64,000 nucleotides of DNA from Vibrio sp. 10N.286.49.B1 (GCF_002873335.1 NZ_MCUW01000068.1:13520-77519), one strand, 5' to 3'. Numbered from the stretch's first letter, positions 43,043-54,985 are shown. Notes: generated by a model from the sequence alone, not told the origin. Translations and numbers: made by a program.

Positions 43043-43951
43043 TTAGAAATATCCCTGACGTTTTTTAAGCTCCATCGATCCTGACTGATCATGATCGATC
43101 GCCCGACCTTGCCGTTCGCTTGAGGTCGCGACAAGCATTTCTTCAATGATCTCAGTCAGTGTGGATGCCGTTGATTCGACCGCTCCTGTCAGTGGGTAAC
43201 AACCAAGCGTTCTAAAACGTACGCTCTTATTTTCCACTTTTTCATCAGGTTGGATCTCCATACGCTCATCATCAACCATGATCAGCATGCCATCTCGCTC
43301 AACGACAGGACGCTCTGCCGCTAAATACAGTGGTACCATCTCGATATTTTCGAGGTAGATATATTGCCAAATATCCAGCTCCGTCCAATTCGATAGCGGG
43401 AATACTCGGATGCTTTCGCCTTTATTTATTTGACCGTTATAGGTATTCCACAATTCTGGACGTTGATTTTTAGGATCCCATGTATGGTTTTTATCCCTAA
43501 ACGAATAGACTCGCTCTTTTGCTCTAGACTTTTCTTCATCGCGACGAGCTCCACCAAATGCCGCATCAAAGCCGTATTGATTGAGTGCTTGCTTCAAACC
43601 TTGGGTTTTCATGATGTCGGTATGTTTTGATGAGCCATGCACAAAGGGATTGATCCCCATTTCCAGGCCTTCTGGATTTTTATGAACCAAAAGCTCAAAC
43701 CCATACTTCTTGGCGGTACGATCTCGAAAATCAATCATTTCTTTGAATTTCCAGTCGGTATCCACGTGTAACAAAGGAAATGGGATTTTTCCTGGGTAAA
43801 AGGCTTTTCTAGCCAGGTGCAACATGACGGAAGAATCTTTACCGATTGAATACATCATGACCGGGTTATCAAATTCAGCAGCGACTTCACGAATAATGTG
43901 AATGCTCTCCGCTTCAAGTTGCTTAAGGTGAGTGAGTCTTTCTTGGTCCAT
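43043..43951 (-). CDS. cysD: Sulfate adenylyltransferase subunit 2 CysD
   Basis: CysD transfers AMP from ATP to sulfate. The 302-residue product has the PP-loop motif [17 protein letters not shown] (about residues 36-52) and the conserved '[23 protein letters not shown]'. I chose the ATG at 43951 ([17 protein letters not shown]), which gives the usual family length and has an AAAGGAAG site; a longer reading overlaps cobA. The gene is the second in the minus-strand order cobA-cysD-cysN. Confidence 0.95.
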   Translation of the reverse strand: MDQERLTHLKQLEAESIHIIREVAAEFDNPVMMYSIGKDSSVMLHLARKAFYPGKIPFPLLHVDTDWKFKEMIDFRDRTAKKYGFELLVHKNPEGLEMGINPFVHGSSKHTDIMKTQGLKQALNQYGFDAAFGGARRDEEKSRAKERVYSFRDKNHTWDPKNQRPELWNTYNGQINKGESIRVFPLSNWTELDIWQYIYLENIEMVPLYLAAERPVVERDGMLIMVDDERMEIQPDEKVENKSVRFRTLGCYPLTGAVESTASTLTEIIEEMLVATSSERQGRAIDHDQSGSMELKKRQGYF

Positions 43952-44009
43952 TTGTTGTGCTTCCTTTTTTGCGAGTGGAGACTCATTGCATCTCCACAAG
44001 ACTGAATTC

Positions 44010-44957
44010 CTATGCACTCTTTACACTAAGCGCGTGATTGATTTTGTTTCCGAAGCTAACAGTCTTATTAAGACCCGTTGCCTCTCCGGTATTGTTTGTA
44101 TCACCAAACCAAGCAAGCTCTCTTGCTAGTTCAACCACCTCGCCCACCACGATCAATGATGGCGCTTGTGCATTCTTTGCAAGATCGGAAAGATCCTTTA
44201 GCTGACCTATTAATACTTTTTGGTTTTGCTGAGTGCCACGTTCAATAATCGCCACTGGTACATCAAGACGTCGTCCATGACGCACCAATTGCTGCTGAAT
44301 ATACTCTGACTTCATTAGGCCCATATAAATGACTAAGGTTTGATTGGGCCTTGCGAGTGTCGACCAATCCATATCGTCGCTTCCAGGCTTGAGATGGCCA
44401 GTAACAAATAGCGCAGACTGGGCATAATCACGATGAGTCAGAGGAATACCTGCATAAGCTGTCGCGCCAGCTGCAGCTGTAATACCGGGAACCACTTGAA
44501 ATTGAATACCGGCTTGAGCAAGAACCTGGAGTTCTTCTCCCCCTCTGCCAAACATAAAGGAGTCCCCGCCCTTAATTCGCACAACCTTATGACCACTTTG
44601 AGCAAAATCGAGCAGTAATTGATTGGTCTTATCTTGAGGAACGCTATGATGCCCTGCTCGCTTACCCACACATACCAGCACAGTGCTATCCGGTACCAAG
44701 GCCATAATTTCTTCGGAAACAAGGTAGTCGTACAAAACCACATCAGCTTGCTGTAAAAAATTCAGAGCTTTGAGAGTGAGTAACTCAGGATCGCCTGGGC
44801 CAGCACCAACCAAAGCCACTTCACCGGCTTTTAGTTTTGAAGAAGGCAATCTAGGTTTGACTGTACTCGCCACCAACTGAGGTGTAGGTTTTAAGTCTGT
44901 CGAGTGGTTATGAGCTTGGTCCATATTGGCAGTCCATCGCGTATCTGATGTTGGCAT
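44010..44957 (-). CDS. cobA: Uroporphyrinogen-III C-methyltransferase
   Basis: This SAM-dependent enzyme makes precorrin-2, the first step to siroheme, the cofactor of sulfite reductase, which explains its place before cysDN. The 315-residue protein has the [14 protein letters not shown] motif (about residues 52-65), '[17 protein letters not shown]' and '[23 protein letters not shown]'. The N-terminal 45 residues are unconserved, so the start is uncertain: ATG at 44957 or an internal ATG 33 bases later (MDQAHN) with a GGA site. It has an extra C-terminal tail of about 25 residues. Confidence 0.88.
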   Translation of the reverse strand: MPTSDTRWTANMDQAHNHSTDLKPTPQLVASTVKPRLPSSKLKAGEVALVGAGPGDPELLTLKALNFLQQADVVLYDYLVSEEIMALVPDSTVLVCVGKRAGHHSVPQDKTNQLLLDFAQSGHKVVRIKGGDSFMFGRGGEELQVLAQAGIQFQVVPGITAAAGATAYAGIPLTHRDYAQSALFVTGHLKPGSDDMDWSTLARPNQTLVIYMGLMKSEYIQQQLVRHGRRLDVPVAIIERGTQQNQKVLIGQLKDLSDLAKNAQAPSLIVVGEVVELARELAWFGDTNNTGEATGLNKTVSFGNKINHALSVKSA

Positions 44958-45239
44958 TATGACCAACTGGCTATATTACCTGAAATTCTAAAATTTCATT
45001 TTTTATTCCAAAAACCACTATAGGACGAATTTGCCACTTTTTACCGAAGTAAAAGGACGCATTCACGCGTTCCCTTCTACTATTGATATTGGGGTGGCCT
45101 CGAGATGAGACATACGAATCAAAACTCACAATAACAACCAATTTAGATCACACTTTCTTTATGTATGAAAAATATCTTTCATAACAAATTGATACAATTG
45201 GCATGTTTTGAAACAGAATTCCATAGAAAGGATATGAAG

Positions 45240-47207
45240 ATGAAAGTGGCAGTGAAACCTATTTCAATCGCAGTGCTTGGCGGCATGCTAGCAATAGCAG
45301 GCCCGGTAATGGCAGATGAAATTAAATTAAGAATAATCGAAACAACTGATATTCATACTAATGTCATGGATTATGACTACTACAAAGACAAGCCTTCACA
45401 AAAAATCGGCTTAGCCCGTGCTGCCACACTGGTCAAAGAAGCACGCAATGAAGTCAACAACAGTGTGCTCGTGGACAATGGTGATCTGCTACAAGGTAGT
45501 CCTATGGGCGATTACATGGCAGATAAAGGCGTGAAGCCGGGCGATATACACCCCGTTTACAAAGCGATGAATCAACTCAGCTATGATGTAGGTAACATCG
45601 GTAATCACGAATTTAACTATGGTTTAGATTTCTTAGCGGCTTCATTGAAGGGCGCTAACTTCCCGTATGTCAATGCTAACGTTTTTGATCAAGCAACCGG
45701 TGAGCACTACTTTAAGCCTTACCTCATCAAGACACATACCTTCCAAGATACCGATGGCAATGCACAACAAGTAAAAGTTGGTTACATTGGTTTTGTTCCA
45801 CCACAAATCATGGTTTGGGATAAAAAAAATCTAGAAGGCAAAGTCTTTGCTAAAGACATCAAGACGACCGCTGAAGAACTAGTGCCTCAAATGAAAAAAG
45901 AGGGAGCCGATATCATTATCGCTATTCCTCACTCAGGCGTATCTAGCGACCCATATAAAGCAGGCGCTGAAAACTCAACGTACTACCTTTCAGAAGTAAA
46001 AGGCATTGACGCGATCGCGTTTGGTCACTCCCATGCGGTATTCCCAGGTAAAGGGTTTGAAAATATCCAAGGCGTCGATAACGAAAAAGGCACCATCAAT
46101 GGTGTTGCGGCAGTGATGCCGGGTCGTTGGGGTAGCCATGTGGGTGTGATGGATCTCATGCTGACTAAAGATGGGGACACATGGAAAGTCGCACAAACAC
46201 AAACGCAAACCGAAGCTCGACCAATTTTTGATGCGGTCAGTAAGAAACCGTTGGTTGATGCCGATAAAGGCATCGTCGATGCGGTTAAAACCGATCATGA
46301 TGCGACACGTGATTTTGTTAACCAGCCAATCGGCAAAGCAAATGATGTTATGTACAGCTTCCTAGCTCTGGTTCAGGACGATCCTACCGTACAAATCGTC
46401 AATCTTGCGCAAATAGATTATGTTGAAACCATGATTCAAGGCGATCCTGATCTTGATGGATTACCAGTATTATCTGCCGCTGCACCTTTTAAAGCCGGTG
46501 GAAGAAAAAATGACCCAGCGAACTTCACCGAAGTTGAATCTGGACAGCTCACCTTCCGAAATGCGGCGGACTTATACCTTTATCCGAATACGTTAGTTGC
46601 ATTGAAAATGACAGGAAAAGAGGTCAAGGAATGGCTGGAATGCTCAGCGGGTCAATTTAATCAAATTGATGTTAGCAGTGATAAACCACAGTCTTTGATC
46701 GATTGGGATAATTTCCGTACCTATAACTTCGACGTTATGGACGGAGTTAACTACCAGATCGATGTAAGCCAAGCCGCTCGTTATGATGCTAACTGTCAGC
46801 CGCTTAATGAAAACAGCGAGCGTATTGTCGACTTAACCTATCAAGGTAAGCCTATAGACTTAACCCAAACGTTCCTTGTTGCGACTAACAATTATCGTGC
46901 TTACAGCAACAAATTCCCTGGAACTGGTAGCGAATTCATTGCATTTGATTCACCCGATGAGAACCGCACCGTTGTGGCGAGTTACATCACTAATGTCAGT
47001 AAAGACAAAGGTGAAGTCACCCCGAGCGCGGATAACAACTGGACATTTGCTCCGCTTCAATCTGATGTAAAACTCGATGTTCGCTTTGAAACTTCGCCAT
47101 CAGAAAAAGCCGCGAAATTCATCAAAGATAAAGGTCAGTACCCAATGGAAAAAGTGGCAACAGATGATGTTGGCTTTGCCGTTTATCGTATTGATCTACA
47201 GAAATAA
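45240..47207 (+). CDS. cpdB: 2',3'-cyclic-nucleotide 2'-phosphodiesterase CpdB
   Basis: The 655-residue periplasmic enzyme hydrolyses 2',3'-cyclic nucleotides and 3'-nucleotides for scavenging. A signal peptide (about residues 1-22, ends VMA) precedes a metallophosphoesterase domain with metal-binding motifs '[19 protein letters not shown]', '[15 protein letters not shown]' and '[12 protein letters not shown]'. The 5'-nucleotidase C-terminal domain carries the nucleotide-binding '[18 protein letters not shown]'. The start at 45240 gives the best spacing to AAAGGA. It is a single gene with a terminator. Confidence 0.92.
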   Translation: MKVAVKPISIAVLGGMLAIAGPVMADEIKLRIIETTDIHTNVMDYDYYKDKPSQKIGLARAATLVKEARNEVNNSVLVDNGDLLQGSPMGDYMADKGVKPGDIHPVYKAMNQLSYDVGNIGNHEFNYGLDFLAASLKGANFPYVNANVFDQATGEHYFKPYLIKTHTFQDTDGNAQQVKVGYIGFVPPQIMVWDKKNLEGKVFAKDIKTTAEELVPQMKKEGADIIIAIPHSGVSSDPYKAGAENSTYYLSEVKGIDAIAFGHSHAVFPGKGFENIQGVDNEKGTINGVAAVMPGRWGSHVGVMDLMLTKDGDTWKVAQTQTQTEARPIFDAVSKKPLVDADKGIVDAVKTDHDATRDFVNQPIGKANDVMYSFLALVQDDPTVQIVNLAQIDYVETMIQGDPDLDGLPVLSAAAPFKAGGRKNDPANFTEVESGQLTFRNAADLYLYPNTLVALKMTGKEVKEWLECSAGQFNQIDVSSDKPQSLIDWDNFRTYNFDVMDGVNYQIDVSQAARYDANCQPLNENSERIVDLTYQGKPIDLTQTFLVATNNYRAYSNKFPGTGSEFIAFDSPDENRTVVASYITNVSKDKGEVTPSADNNWTFAPLQSDVKLDVRFETSPSEKAAKFIKDKGQYPMEKVATDDVGFAVYRIDLQK

Positions 47208-47226
47208 CCACTAAGCTATCAGTATA

Positions 47227-47253
47227 AAGCCACGCGAATGCGTGGCTTTTTTT
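47227..47253 (+). terminator. Terminator of cpdB
   Basis: AAGCCACGC and GCGTGGCTT pair around GAAT and are followed by a T7 tract, 20 bases after the stop codon. Confidence 0.9.
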
Positions 47254-47302
47254 ATACCCGCAGTTTACTCTAAATCAAACACACCACATAAGAGACAAAG
47301 CA

Positions 47303-47755
47303 ATGCTTATCTGGAAAATAAAAAAATTTAACGAGCTAACCACACAAGAACTTTATCAATTATTAAAGTTACGTATTGATGTTTTCGTCGTAGAGCAAAC
47401 GTGCCCTTATCCAGAACTTGATGACAAAGACCACCAAGCCGGTGTCTATCATCTTGCCGGCTACCGCGAGGATGAACTCATTGCTTGCGCAAGACTTTTG
47501 CCAAAAGGCATCAGCTATGAGGAGGTCAGTATTGGCCGAGTTGCCACAAATAGTAATCATCGTGGCAATGGTTTAGGCCATGAACTCATTAGCTATGCGA
47601 TAAAAGCATGCGAAGATTTATGGCCAAATGAAGATATTACAATTGGCGCGCAATACCATTTACAAAATTACTATGGTAAACATGGCTTTCAGCCTTGCTC
47701 AGAGCAATATCTGGAAGATGATATCCCGCACGTAGATATGAGACTGACGCGCTAG
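47303..47755 (+). CDS. elaA: ElaA-type GNAT acetyltransferase
   Basis: The 150-residue protein matches ElaA: it starts 'WKIKKFNELTTQELYQLLKLRIDVFVVEQTCPYPELDDKDHQ', typical for this GNAT subgroup, and has the acetyl-CoA-binding loop 'IGRVATNSNHRGNGLGHELI' (about residues 75-94). The acceptor is unknown. It is encoded alone, converging on the OapA-like gene. Confidence 0.9.
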   Translation: MLIWKIKKFNELTTQELYQLLKLRIDVFVVEQTCPYPELDDKDHQAGVYHLAGYREDELIACARLLPKGISYEEVSIGRVATNSNHRGNGLGHELISYAIKACEDLWPNEDITIGAQYHLQNYYGKHGFQPCSEQYLEDDIPHVDMRLTR

Positions 47756-47772
47756 CGTCAGACTTGATTGCC

Positions 47773-48384
47773 TTATTTACTCCGGCCAAATCCGCCGTCA
47801 GACAACCTGAAGAACATGATAGATTGTTCGCCTTTTTCGATCTGCAGAATGTCCAACTGGCCCTCTTGGCTATATTTAAAGCGGATGAGCTGGCCTTGTT
47901 TAATTCGGCTTAGTGGTTTGTCAGCCCCTTCGACTCGAGCAAGAGAGTTTAAATCCGCCATCGGCAATTGGTTTTTTCTGAAAACCTGAGCAAGGGTATC
48001 GCCTTTCTTAACCGTATATTCTCTCCAATCGGTCTCAGTCACTTGCTCCAAATCCTTTTGAGCACTTTGTTCACTCAACGACTGCGCATTAACACTGACG
48101 GTCACACGTTGGTTGGTTGGACTAGGCTCAATAGGTGATGTTGTCTTATGACTAGGCCAAAGCAATAACATGACTACGATGGGTACAATCACGCTTAGTA
48201 ATCGACGGTGCAACAATGGCAAGTTGAACCAAAAGGATGAAAATTTTGCTTTCAACGCCAATAGATTCGGTTTACCAAGCGCTTGACTCTTGGTTTTGAT
48301 TTTAGAAAAATCCATCTTAGCCCACAGCGCTTTTAATGGCTGTAAATGATCGATTTTTTGTTTCTTCCTTTGACGACGATTCAT
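47773..48384 (-). CDS. OapA-like membrane protein with LysM-type domain
   Basis: The start at 48384 (MNRRQRKKQKIDHL) has a good GGAG/AGGA site. The 203-residue protein has a basic cytoplasmic N-terminus, one transmembrane helix (about residues 72-90, LLSVIVPIVVMLLLW) and a periplasmic C-terminal LysM/OapA domain ('REYTVKKGDTLAQVFRKNQLPMADLNSLARVEG...LSRIKQGQLIRFKY'), which binds peptidoglycan. Opacity-associated protein A of Haemophilus and the cell-division-linked YtfB have this layout. The cell-wall or division role is an inference from the family. Confidence 0.82.
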   Translation of the reverse strand: MNRRQRKKQKIDHLQPLKALWAKMDFSKIKTKSQALGKPNLLALKAKFSSFWFNLPLLHRRLLSVIVPIVVMLLLWPSHKTTSPIEPSPTNQRVTVSVNAQSLSEQSAQKDLEQVTETDWREYTVKKGDTLAQVFRKNQLPMADLNSLARVEGADKPLSRIKQGQLIRFKYSQEGQLDILQIEKGEQSIMFFRLSDGGFGRSK

Positions 48385-48596
48385 TCCTATCCGTCTCCTA
48401 CTAAACAACGGGTCCAGTTTAAAAAAACCCACGATCAGAGTATAGGAAAATCGTAGGAAAACCTGTTTATAGCAGTCTAATGTCACAAGTTTTACAACTT
48501 ACTCAAATTAAATAGTAAAACTTCTTAAGAGCATTCCGGTTTTATTTAAGAACTGGTATCCTTTGCGCTTCATTCGATAAGCAAAGAGAGACCGTC

Positions 48597-49220
48597 ATGT
48601 CTGACGTGAAATTAGAAACTGTAGAACAAAAAGCTAGCTACGGTATTGGTCTACAAATGGGCCAACAACTAGCAGGAAGCGGCCTAGAAGGTCTTAACGT
48701 TGATGCAATCGCTAAAGGTATTGCAACTGCGCTTACTGGTGACATGCCAGAAATCGAAATTGATGAGATTAACAATGCTCTTCAAGACCTACACACTCGT
48801 GCAGAATCAGCTCGCCAAGAAGCGGCTAAAGCGGCATCTGCTGATAGTGAAGTATTCCTATCAGACAACGCACTTCGTCCAGAAGTTACCGTTCTTGAGT
48901 CTGGTCTTCAATACGAAGTAATCACTGAAGGTACTGGTGAAATCCCAACTGCAGACAACACAGTACGAGTTCACTACCACGGTGAGCTAACTGATGGAAC
49001 TGTATTTGATAGTTCAGTATCTCGTGGCCAACCAGCTGAATTCCCAGTAACAGGCGTAATCAAAGGTTGGGTTGAAGCACTTCAACTTATGCCTGTTGGT
49101 TCAAAATGGAAGCTTTGCATTCCACAAGACCTTGCATATGGCGAGCGTGGCGCTGGCGCTGCAATCCCACCATTTGCAGCACTTGTTTTTGAAGTAGAGC
49201 TTCTAGAAATCCTAGGTTAA
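48597..49220 (+). CDS. fklB: FKBP-type peptidyl-prolyl isomerase FklB
   Basis: The 207-residue protein is FKBP22: an N-terminal dimerisation domain (about residues 1-85, 'KASYGIGLQMGQQLAGSGLEGLNVDAIAKGIA') and a C-terminal FKBP domain with 'VRVHYHGELTDGTVFDSSVSRGQPAEFPVTGVIKGWVEALQLMPVGSKWKLCIPQDLAYGERGAGAAIPPFAALVFEVELLEI'. No signal peptide, so it is cytoplasmic and assists protein folding. It has a GAGAGA site and a strong terminator. Confidence 0.94.
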   Translation: MSDVKLETVEQKASYGIGLQMGQQLAGSGLEGLNVDAIAKGIATALTGDMPEIEIDEINNALQDLHTRAESARQEAAKAASADSEVFLSDNALRPEVTVLESGLQYEVITEGTGEIPTADNTVRVHYHGELTDGTVFDSSVSRGQPAEFPVTGVIKGWVEALQLMPVGSKWKLCIPQDLAYGERGAGAAIPPFAALVFEVELLEILG

Positions 49221-49243
49221 TCTCCATAAACATAAAATTATTT

Positions 49244-49271
49244 AAGCAGTGATTCGTCACTGCTTTTTTTA
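49244..49271 (+). terminator. Terminator of fklB
   Basis: AAGCAGTGA and TCACTGCTT pair around TTCG and run into a T7 tract, 24 bases past the stop. Confidence 0.9.
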
Positions 49272-49313
49272 TTGTCTAAACTTACGGTCATGAACAACAA
49301 AATGGACTATATC

Positions 49314-49784
49314 ATGATCAAAATAACCCCTGCCGTGCTCGCACTCTCTCTCGTTACTTTACCTGCAATGGCCGAGTTTGACTTGCCAACATTAGATTCA
49401 GATTCAACAAACAGCATGCTCAATAGCGCAGCGTCGCTAAGCCAGACACAAAATTCTGCAGTTGTCGGTGACCTTGTCGATAATTTATCGATTACACCTG
49501 AGCAAGCAACGACTGGCGCAGGTGCGCTGTTATCGTTAGCTCAAAATAGTTTAGGAAGTGGACAAGCATCTGAACTGAGTTCACTGATCCCAGGAATGTC
49601 ATCGTTAAGCAGCAGTGGTTTATTAACGTCAGTTGAAAATATGGAAAGCGTTAAGAATATTTTCGCATCGGTAGGGCTAGATCCTAGCATGATCTCGCAA
49701 TTCGCGCCTGTCGTGCTCGATTATTTAGGTACGCAAGGTGCAAGTTCTGAGTTATTAGGATCGTTAACGAGCTTATGGCAATAA
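49314..49784 (+). CDS. Secreted DUF2780-like protein
   Basis: The start at 49314 (MIKITPAVLALSLVTLPAMA) provides a clear signal peptide cleaved after AMA. The mature protein is Ser/Leu-rich and helical with 'LSITPEQATTGAGALLSLAQNSLGSGQASELSSLIPGMSSL', the pattern of DUF2780-type proteins. It is likely periplasmic or secreted; the function is unknown. It shares a bidirectional terminator with the ribosomal alpha operon. Confidence 0.7.
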   Translation: MIKITPAVLALSLVTLPAMAEFDLPTLDSDSTNSMLNSAASLSQTQNSAVVGDLVDNLSITPEQATTGAGALLSLAQNSLGSGQASELSSLIPGMSSLSSSGLLTSVENMESVKNIFASVGLDPSMISQFAPVVLDYLGTQGASSELLGSLTSLWQ

Positions 49785-49817
49785 ATCGTACTGATAAATA
49801 AGCCAGATTTCAGACAC

Positions 49818-49848
49818 AAAAAAGCCGAGTATAAATACTCGGCTTTTT
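49818..49848. terminator. Bidirectional terminator at end of the alpha operon
   Basis: AAAAAAGCCGAGTA and TACTCGGCTTTTT pair around TAAA. On the minus strand it ends the rplQ transcript; on the plus strand it ends the DUF2780-like gene. Confidence 0.9.
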
Positions 49849-49862
49849 AATGCTTCGAACTA

Positions 49863-50249
49863 TTACTCAGCAGCAGCTTCTTCAGCAGCTTCTGGGCGAT
49901 CTACAAGCTCAATGAAAGCCATTGGAGCTTTATCGCCGGTACGGAAACCAGCTTTTAGGATACGTGTGTAACCGCCTTGGCGGGTAGCAAAACGTGGACC
50001 TAGTTCGTTGAATAGTTTCGCAACTACTTCGTTATCACGAGTACGTGCAAATGCTAGACGACGGTTAGCAACGCTGTCAGTCTTAGCTAGTGTAATCAAA
50101 GGCTCAACTACGCGACGTAGCTCTTTTGCTTTAGGCAATGTAGTCTTGATTACTTCATGACGTACAAGAGAGCTAGCCATATTGCTGAACATCGCTTTGC
50201 GATGACTGCTGTTGCGGTTGAGTTGACGACCACTCTTACGATGGCGCAT
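49863..50249 (-). CDS. rplQ: 50S ribosomal protein L17
   Basis: The 128-residue protein is bL17, recognised by its start [21 protein letters not shown] and '[30 protein letters not shown]'. It has a short acidic C-terminal tail (EAAEEAAAE). It is the last gene of the alpha operon and is followed by a terminator. Confidence 0.96.
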   Translation of the reverse strand: MRHRKSGRQLNRNSSHRKAMFSNMASSLVRHEVIKTTLPKAKELRRVVEPLITLAKTDSVANRRLAFARTRDNEVVAKLFNELGPRFATRQGGYTRILKAGFRTGDKAPMAFIELVDRPEAAEEAAAE

Positions 50250-50275
50250 GACCTAATCCTTCTAACTAGTATCGA

Positions 50276-51268
50276 TTAATCTTCAGCGATAGACGCTGGT
50301 GGCCAGTTTTCTAGGCGCATGCCCAGAGAAAGACCACGTGATGCAAGTACGTCTTTAATCTCAGTAAGAGATTTTTTACCAAGGTTTGGCGTTTTAAGTA
50401 GCTCAACCTCAGTACGCTGTACAAGATCACCGATGTAGTGAATCGCTTCTGCTTTCAGACAGTTAGCAGAGCGAACTGTTAGTTCAAGATCGTCTACAGG
50501 ACGCAGTAGAATAGGATCGAACTCCGGCTTCTCTTCTTTCTCCTCAGGAACTCGTACATCACGAAGATCTACGAATGCATCCAGTTGTTCAGCTAAAATA
50601 GTAGCTGCACGACGGATAGCTTCCTCAGGTTCCAGAGTACCGTTCGTTTCCATGTCGATGACAAGTTTGTCCAAGTCAGTACGTTGTTCTACACGAGCTG
50701 CTTCAACAGCATAGGCGATTTTATCGACTGGGCTGTATGTAGCATCTACAAGTAGACGACCGATTGGGCGCTCATCTTCTTCAGTATGGATACGAGCTGA
50801 AGCTGGAACGTAACCACGACCACGTTCTACTTTGATACGCATAGCGATCTCAGCGTTGTCATCCGTTAGGTGACAAATAACGTGTTCTGGGTTAGCGATC
50901 TCTACATCACCATCATGGGTGATGTCACCTGCAACAACAGGGCCTGAGCCTGATTTATTCAGTGTAATGAATACTTCATCTTTGCCTTCGGCTACGCGAA
51001 CAGCTAGACCTTTCAAGTTAAGCAATATCTCTAGGATATCTTCTTGAACGCCTTCTTTAGTGCTGTACTCGTGCAAAACGCCTTCTATTTCAACTTCTGT
51101 TACAGCACAACCTGGCATAGAAGATAGTAGAATACGACGAAGTGCATTACCTAGAGTGTGGCCAAAGCCACGCTCTAATGGCTCAAGAGTTACTTTTGCG
51201 TGTGTCGTGCTGATTTGTTCAATATCAACAAGACGTGGCTTAAGAAATTCTGTTACAGAACCCTGCAT
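50276..51268 (-). CDS. rpoA: RNA polymerase alpha subunit
   Basis: The 330-residue subunit has the N-terminal assembly domain (about residues 1-235, starting [18 protein letters not shown]) and the C-terminal domain (about 250-325) that contacts UP elements and activators ('[57 protein letters not shown]'). It is encoded between rpsD and rplQ as usual. Confidence 0.97.
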   Translation of the reverse strand: MQGSVTEFLKPRLVDIEQISTTHAKVTLEPLERGFGHTLGNALRRILLSSMPGCAVTEVEIEGVLHEYSTKEGVQEDILEILLNLKGLAVRVAEGKDEVFITLNKSGSGPVVAGDITHDGDVEIANPEHVICHLTDDNAEIAMRIKVERGRGYVPASARIHTEEDERPIGRLLVDATYSPVDKIAYAVEAARVEQRTDLDKLVIDMETNGTLEPEEAIRRAATILAEQLDAFVDLRDVRVPEEKEEKPEFDPILLRPVDDLELTVRSANCLKAEAIHYIGDLVQRTEVELLKTPNLGKKSLTEIKDVLASRGLSLGMRLENWPPASIAED

Positions 51269-51292
51269 TGTGTCCTCTCTTTATATTAAACC

Positions 51293-51913
51293 TTACTTAG
51301 AGTAAAGTTCGACGATCAAGTGTTCGTTAATGTCAGCAGATAGATCTGAACGCTCAGGCATACGCTTGAATGTTCCTTCCATCTTACCAGCATCTACTTC
51401 AATCCAAGTTGGTTTTTCACGTTGTCCAGCAACTTCTAGAGCCGCTTTAATACGAGATTGCTGTTTAGCTTTCTCGCGGATAGTAACAACGTCATTAGCC
51501 GAAACTTTGAAAGAAGGAACGTTTACAACTTTACCGTTAACTACGATAGCTTTGTGGCTAACTAGTTGACGTGCTTCTGCGCGAGTTGCGCCAAAGCCCA
51601 TGCGGTAAACTACGTTGTCAAGACGACCTTCAAGAAGCTGAAGCAGGTTTGCACCTGTGTTGCCCTTAAGGCGAGCAGCTTCTTTGTAATAGTTACGGAA
51701 TTGTTTTTCTAGAACGCCATAAATACGACGAACTTTTTGCTTCTCACGAAGCTGAACGCCATATTCAGATAGACGACCGCGACGAGCGCCGTGTACACCT
51801 GGTGCGTTATCAATTTTACACTTGGTATCGATCGCACGTACACCAGACTTAAGGAATAAGTCTGTGCCTTCGCGACGGCTAAGCTTCAGCTTAGGACCCA
51901 AATATCTTGCCAT
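51293..51913 (-). CDS. rpsD: 30S ribosomal protein S4
   Basis: The 206-residue protein is uS4, a primary 16S rRNA binder and, in E. coli, the translational repressor of this operon. It starts [20 protein letters not shown] and has the S4 RNA-binding domain '[38 protein letters not shown]'. The four-cysteine zinc site of some S4 proteins is absent. Confidence 0.97.
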   Translation of the reverse strand: MARYLGPKLKLSRREGTDLFLKSGVRAIDTKCKIDNAPGVHGARRGRLSEYGVQLREKQKVRRIYGVLEKQFRNYYKEAARLKGNTGANLLQLLEGRLDNVVYRMGFGATRAEARQLVSHKAIVVNGKVVNVPSFKVSANDVVTIREKAKQQSRIKAALEVAGQREKPTWIEVDAGKMEGTFKRMPERSDLSADINEHLIVELYSK

Positions 51914-51948
51914 GATTCTTCTCCAATTATCCCAGAAACGTTATACGT

Positions 51949-52344
<396 letters not shown>

Positions 52345-52356
52345 CTACCTTCCCGA

Positions 52357-52713
52357 CTATTTCTTGATCGGCTTACGCGGACCCTTGCGGGTGCGAGCGT
52401 TGGTTTTAGTACGCTGTCCACGTAGTGGTAGACTGCGACGATGACGAAGACCTCTGTAACAACCAAGGTCCATAAGACGCTTGATGTTCATTGAGACTTC
52501 ACGACGTAGATCACCTTCTACAGTGTATTTTGCAACACCATCACGCAGTTGATCGATCTGTTCTTCATTTAGTTCACTGATCTTAACATCTTCAGCAATA
52601 CCCACTTCAGCTAGAATAGCTTGAGAGCGAGTCTTACCAATGCCGTAGATCGCAGTTAGTGCGATTACAGCGTGCTTTTGATCAGGAATGTTAATGCCTG
52701 CTATACGGGCCAT
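52357..52713 (-). CDS. rpsM: 30S ribosomal protein S13
   Basis: The 118-residue protein is uS13 of the 30S head, which contacts the P-site tRNA and the 50S subunit. It starts [19 protein letters not shown] and ends with the basic tail '[20 protein letters not shown]'. It is the first gene of the alpha operon proper. Confidence 0.97.
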   Translation of the reverse strand: MARIAGINIPDQKHAVIALTAIYGIGKTRSQAILAEVGIAEDVKISELNEEQIDQLRDGVAKYTVEGDLRREVSMNIKRLMDLGCYRGLRHRRSLPLRGQRTKTNARTRKGPRKPIKK

Positions 52714-52864
52714 TATTCACTCCATAAAGTGTTTCGTAAAAGAATTATCCGCAACAAAGCCCGTTTAGGATACGTTGCGGGATACTACTTCTTTTGCACG
52801 CAAAAGGTAGGTCGAGGAATATACTCGACCATACCTCATATTTCAAGTAAAAATTTCTGCTTTA
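52714..52864 (-). promoter_or_regulatory. Leader region of the alpha operon
   Basis: The 151 bases between rpmJ and rpsM contain a hairpin (TAGGTCGAG...CTCGACC, about 52808-52828) and several G/C-rich short helices. In E. coli this region holds a promoter and the pseudoknot to which S4 binds to repress translation. I see structure potential, but I cannot confirm the pseudoknot by eye. Confidence 0.45.
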
Positions 52865-52978
52865 TTAGCCTTGGCGCTGTTTGTGCTTTGGCTCACTGCA
52901 AATTACGCGCACAACACCGTTGCGCTTGATAACTTTACAGTTACGGCAGATTTTTTTAACGGAAGCACGAACTTTCAT
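52865..52978 (-). CDS. rpmJ: 50S ribosomal protein L36
   Basis: The 37-residue protein is bL36, with [19 protein letters not shown] as its start and a C-terminus containing [13 protein letters not shown]. It keeps the zinc-binding Cys/His set (C11, C14, C27, H32), so this is the C+ zinc form, which is replaced under zinc limitation in bacteria that have a C- paralogue. It is the last gene of the spc operon. Confidence 0.95.
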
Positions 52979-53005
52979 TGCTAAACTCCGTAAATTAAAT
53001 CTGAA

Positions 53006-54340
53006 TTAACGGCCTGAGCCTTTCAGATTTGCTTTTTTCAACACAGAATCATACTGTTGAGACATCAGATGAGTCTGTACCTGTGCCATAAAGTCCATGA
53101 TAACAACCACTACGATTAGTAGTGATGTGCCGCCAAAATAGAAACGTACGTTCCAAGCGACCATCATAAACTCGGGAATCAGACAGATAAAGGTAATATA
53201 TAGAGCACCAGCTAGGGTTAATCTAGTCATTACTTTATCAATATACTTCGCTGTCTGCTCTCCTGGGCGGATACCGGGTACGAATGCACCAGACTTCTTC
53301 AAATTATCTGCTGTTTCTCTTGGGTTGAAAACCAACGCCGTATAGAAGAAACAGAAGAAAATTATCGCTGCTGCATAAAGCATTACATACAATGGTTGAC
53401 CTGGGCTAAGAGCTAAAGACACATCAGTTAACCAACCGAATGCGCTGCTCTCTCCGTTTTGACCAAACCACTGAGCCAATGTTCCTGGGAACAGGATAAT
53501 GCTCGATGCGAAAATTGCTGGAATAACGCCTGCCATGTTGATTTTCAACGGCAAGTGCGTACTTTGAGCAGCAAATACTTTGCGGCCTTGTTGTCGTTTT
53601 GCATAGTTAACGACGATACGACGTTGACCACGCTCCATGAACACCACAAAATAAATAACTGCGAAAGATAACACAGCAATAAACAACAAAAGAAGTACGT
53701 GCAGTTCACCTTGACGCGCTTGCTCGATTGTTTGACCAATTGCCGAAGGCAATCCAGCAACAATACCTGCAAAAATAAGAATGGAAATACCATTCCCGAT
53801 TCCACGCTCTGTAATTTGTTCACCTAACCACATCAAAAACATGGTACCGGTTACTAAACTTACGGTAGCAATCAGCGTAAACATGGTTTGGTTGATAACA
53901 ACCAGATTATTGACCATGTTTGGAAGGCCAGTTGCAATACCTATTGCCTGGAATGTTGCAAGTACAAGCGTACCATAACGCGTATATTGGCTAATCTTAC
54001 GACGCCCTGCCTCACCCTCTTTTTTGAGTTCGGCTAACGCTGGATGAACTACAGTTAGCAACTGGACAACAATAGATGCCGAAATATACGGCATGATGCC
54101 CAGTGCTAAAATAGATGCACGCTCTAGAGCACCACCGGAGAACATGTTAAACATTTCTACGATGGTACCTTTTTGCTGTTCGAACAAATCGGCAAGTACA
54201 GCCGCGTCAATACCAGGAATCGGCACAAAAGAGCCGGCACGGAACACTAATAGCGCACCAAGTACGAATAAAAGGCGCGATTTGAGCTCGTTTAAGCCAC
54301 TTTTAGCACTGTTAAAATCTTGTCCTGGTTTCTTAGCCAT
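53006..54340 (-). CDS. secY: Protein translocase subunit SecY
   Basis: The 444-residue protein is the channel subunit of the Sec translocon, with ten transmembrane helices and conserved loops such as '[58 protein letters not shown]' and '[30 protein letters not shown]'. It sits between rplO and rpmJ, the standard place. Confidence 0.97.
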   Translation of the reverse strand: MAKKPGQDFNSAKSGLNELKSRLLFVLGALLVFRAGSFVPIPGIDAAVLADLFEQQKGTIVEMFNMFSGGALERASILALGIMPYISASIVVQLLTVVHPALAELKKEGEAGRRKISQYTRYGTLVLATFQAIGIATGLPNMVNNLVVINQTMFTLIATVSLVTGTMFLMWLGEQITERGIGNGISILIFAGIVAGLPSAIGQTIEQARQGELHVLLLLFIAVLSFAVIYFVVFMERGQRRIVVNYAKRQQGRKVFAAQSTHLPLKINMAGVIPAIFASSIILFPGTLAQWFGQNGESSAFGWLTDVSLALSPGQPLYVMLYAAAIIFFCFFYTALVFNPRETADNLKKSGAFVPGIRPGEQTAKYIDKVMTRLTLAGALYITFICLIPEFMMVAWNVRFYFGGTSLLIVVVVIMDFMAQVQTHLMSQQYDSVLKKANLKGSGR

Positions 54341-54360
54341 CTGTACCTCGTCCCTCGAGA

Positions 54361-54795
54361 TTATTCCTCGATTTTACCGCCTGCAGCTTCGATTGCAGCT
54401 TTAGCGCCTTTTGTCACGCGTAGACCTTTAACAGTCACAGCTTTCGTTAGTTCACCTGAAAGAACAACTTTTACAAATTCGATGTTCTTAGTGATAACGT
54501 TAGCCGCTTTAAGACTGTTTAGATCAACAACGTCACCAGTTACTTTCGCTAGCTCAGCTAGACGAACTTCAGCAGACACTAGGCTCTTACGAGAAGTGAA
54601 ACCGAATTTAGGTAGACGCTGTTTCAAAGGCATTTGACCGCCTTCAAAGCCTGGACGAACACTGCCGCCAGAACGTGACTTTTGGCCTTTATGACCACGG
54701 CCTGCTGTTTTACCAAGGCCAGAACCGATACCACGACCTACGCGCTTCTTAGAAGGCTTAGAACCCGCAGCCGGTGATAGAGTATTCAAACGCAT
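54361..54795 (-). CDS. rplO: 50S ribosomal protein L15
   Basis: The 144-residue protein is uL15, with the Gly/Arg-rich start '[44 protein letters not shown]'. It is a late-assembly protein of the 50S subunit. It follows rpmD by five bases. Confidence 0.97.
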   Translation of the reverse strand: MRLNTLSPAAGSKPSKKRVGRGIGSGLGKTAGRGHKGQKSRSGGSVRPGFEGGQMPLKQRLPKFGFTSRKSLVSAEVRLAELAKVTGDVVDLNSLKAANVITKNIEFVKVVLSGELTKAVTVKGLRVTKGAKAAIEAAGGKIEE

Positions 54796-54800
54796 TCTGA

Positions 54801-54980
54801 TTACTCCTCAACTTTAACCATGTAGTAAACCTTGTTGATCATACCGCGTACACACGGAGTATCTTCAAGTTCTACTGTATGGTTGATTTTACGAAGGCCT
54901 AAACCTTTAAGACACGCTTTGTGCTTAGGTAGACGACCGATTGAACTCTTAGTTTGAGTCACTTTAATAGTATTAGCCAT
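54801..54980 (-). CDS. rpmD: 50S ribosomal protein L30
   Basis: The 59-residue protein is uL30, read as [20 protein letters not shown], continuing [20 protein letters not shown] and [19 protein letters not shown]. It lies five bases after rpsE and five bases before rplO. Confidence 0.95.
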   Translation of the reverse strand: MANTIKVTQTKSSIGRLPKHKACLKGLGLRKINHTVELEDTPCVRGMINKVYYMVKVEE

Positions 54981-54985
54981 GGTTC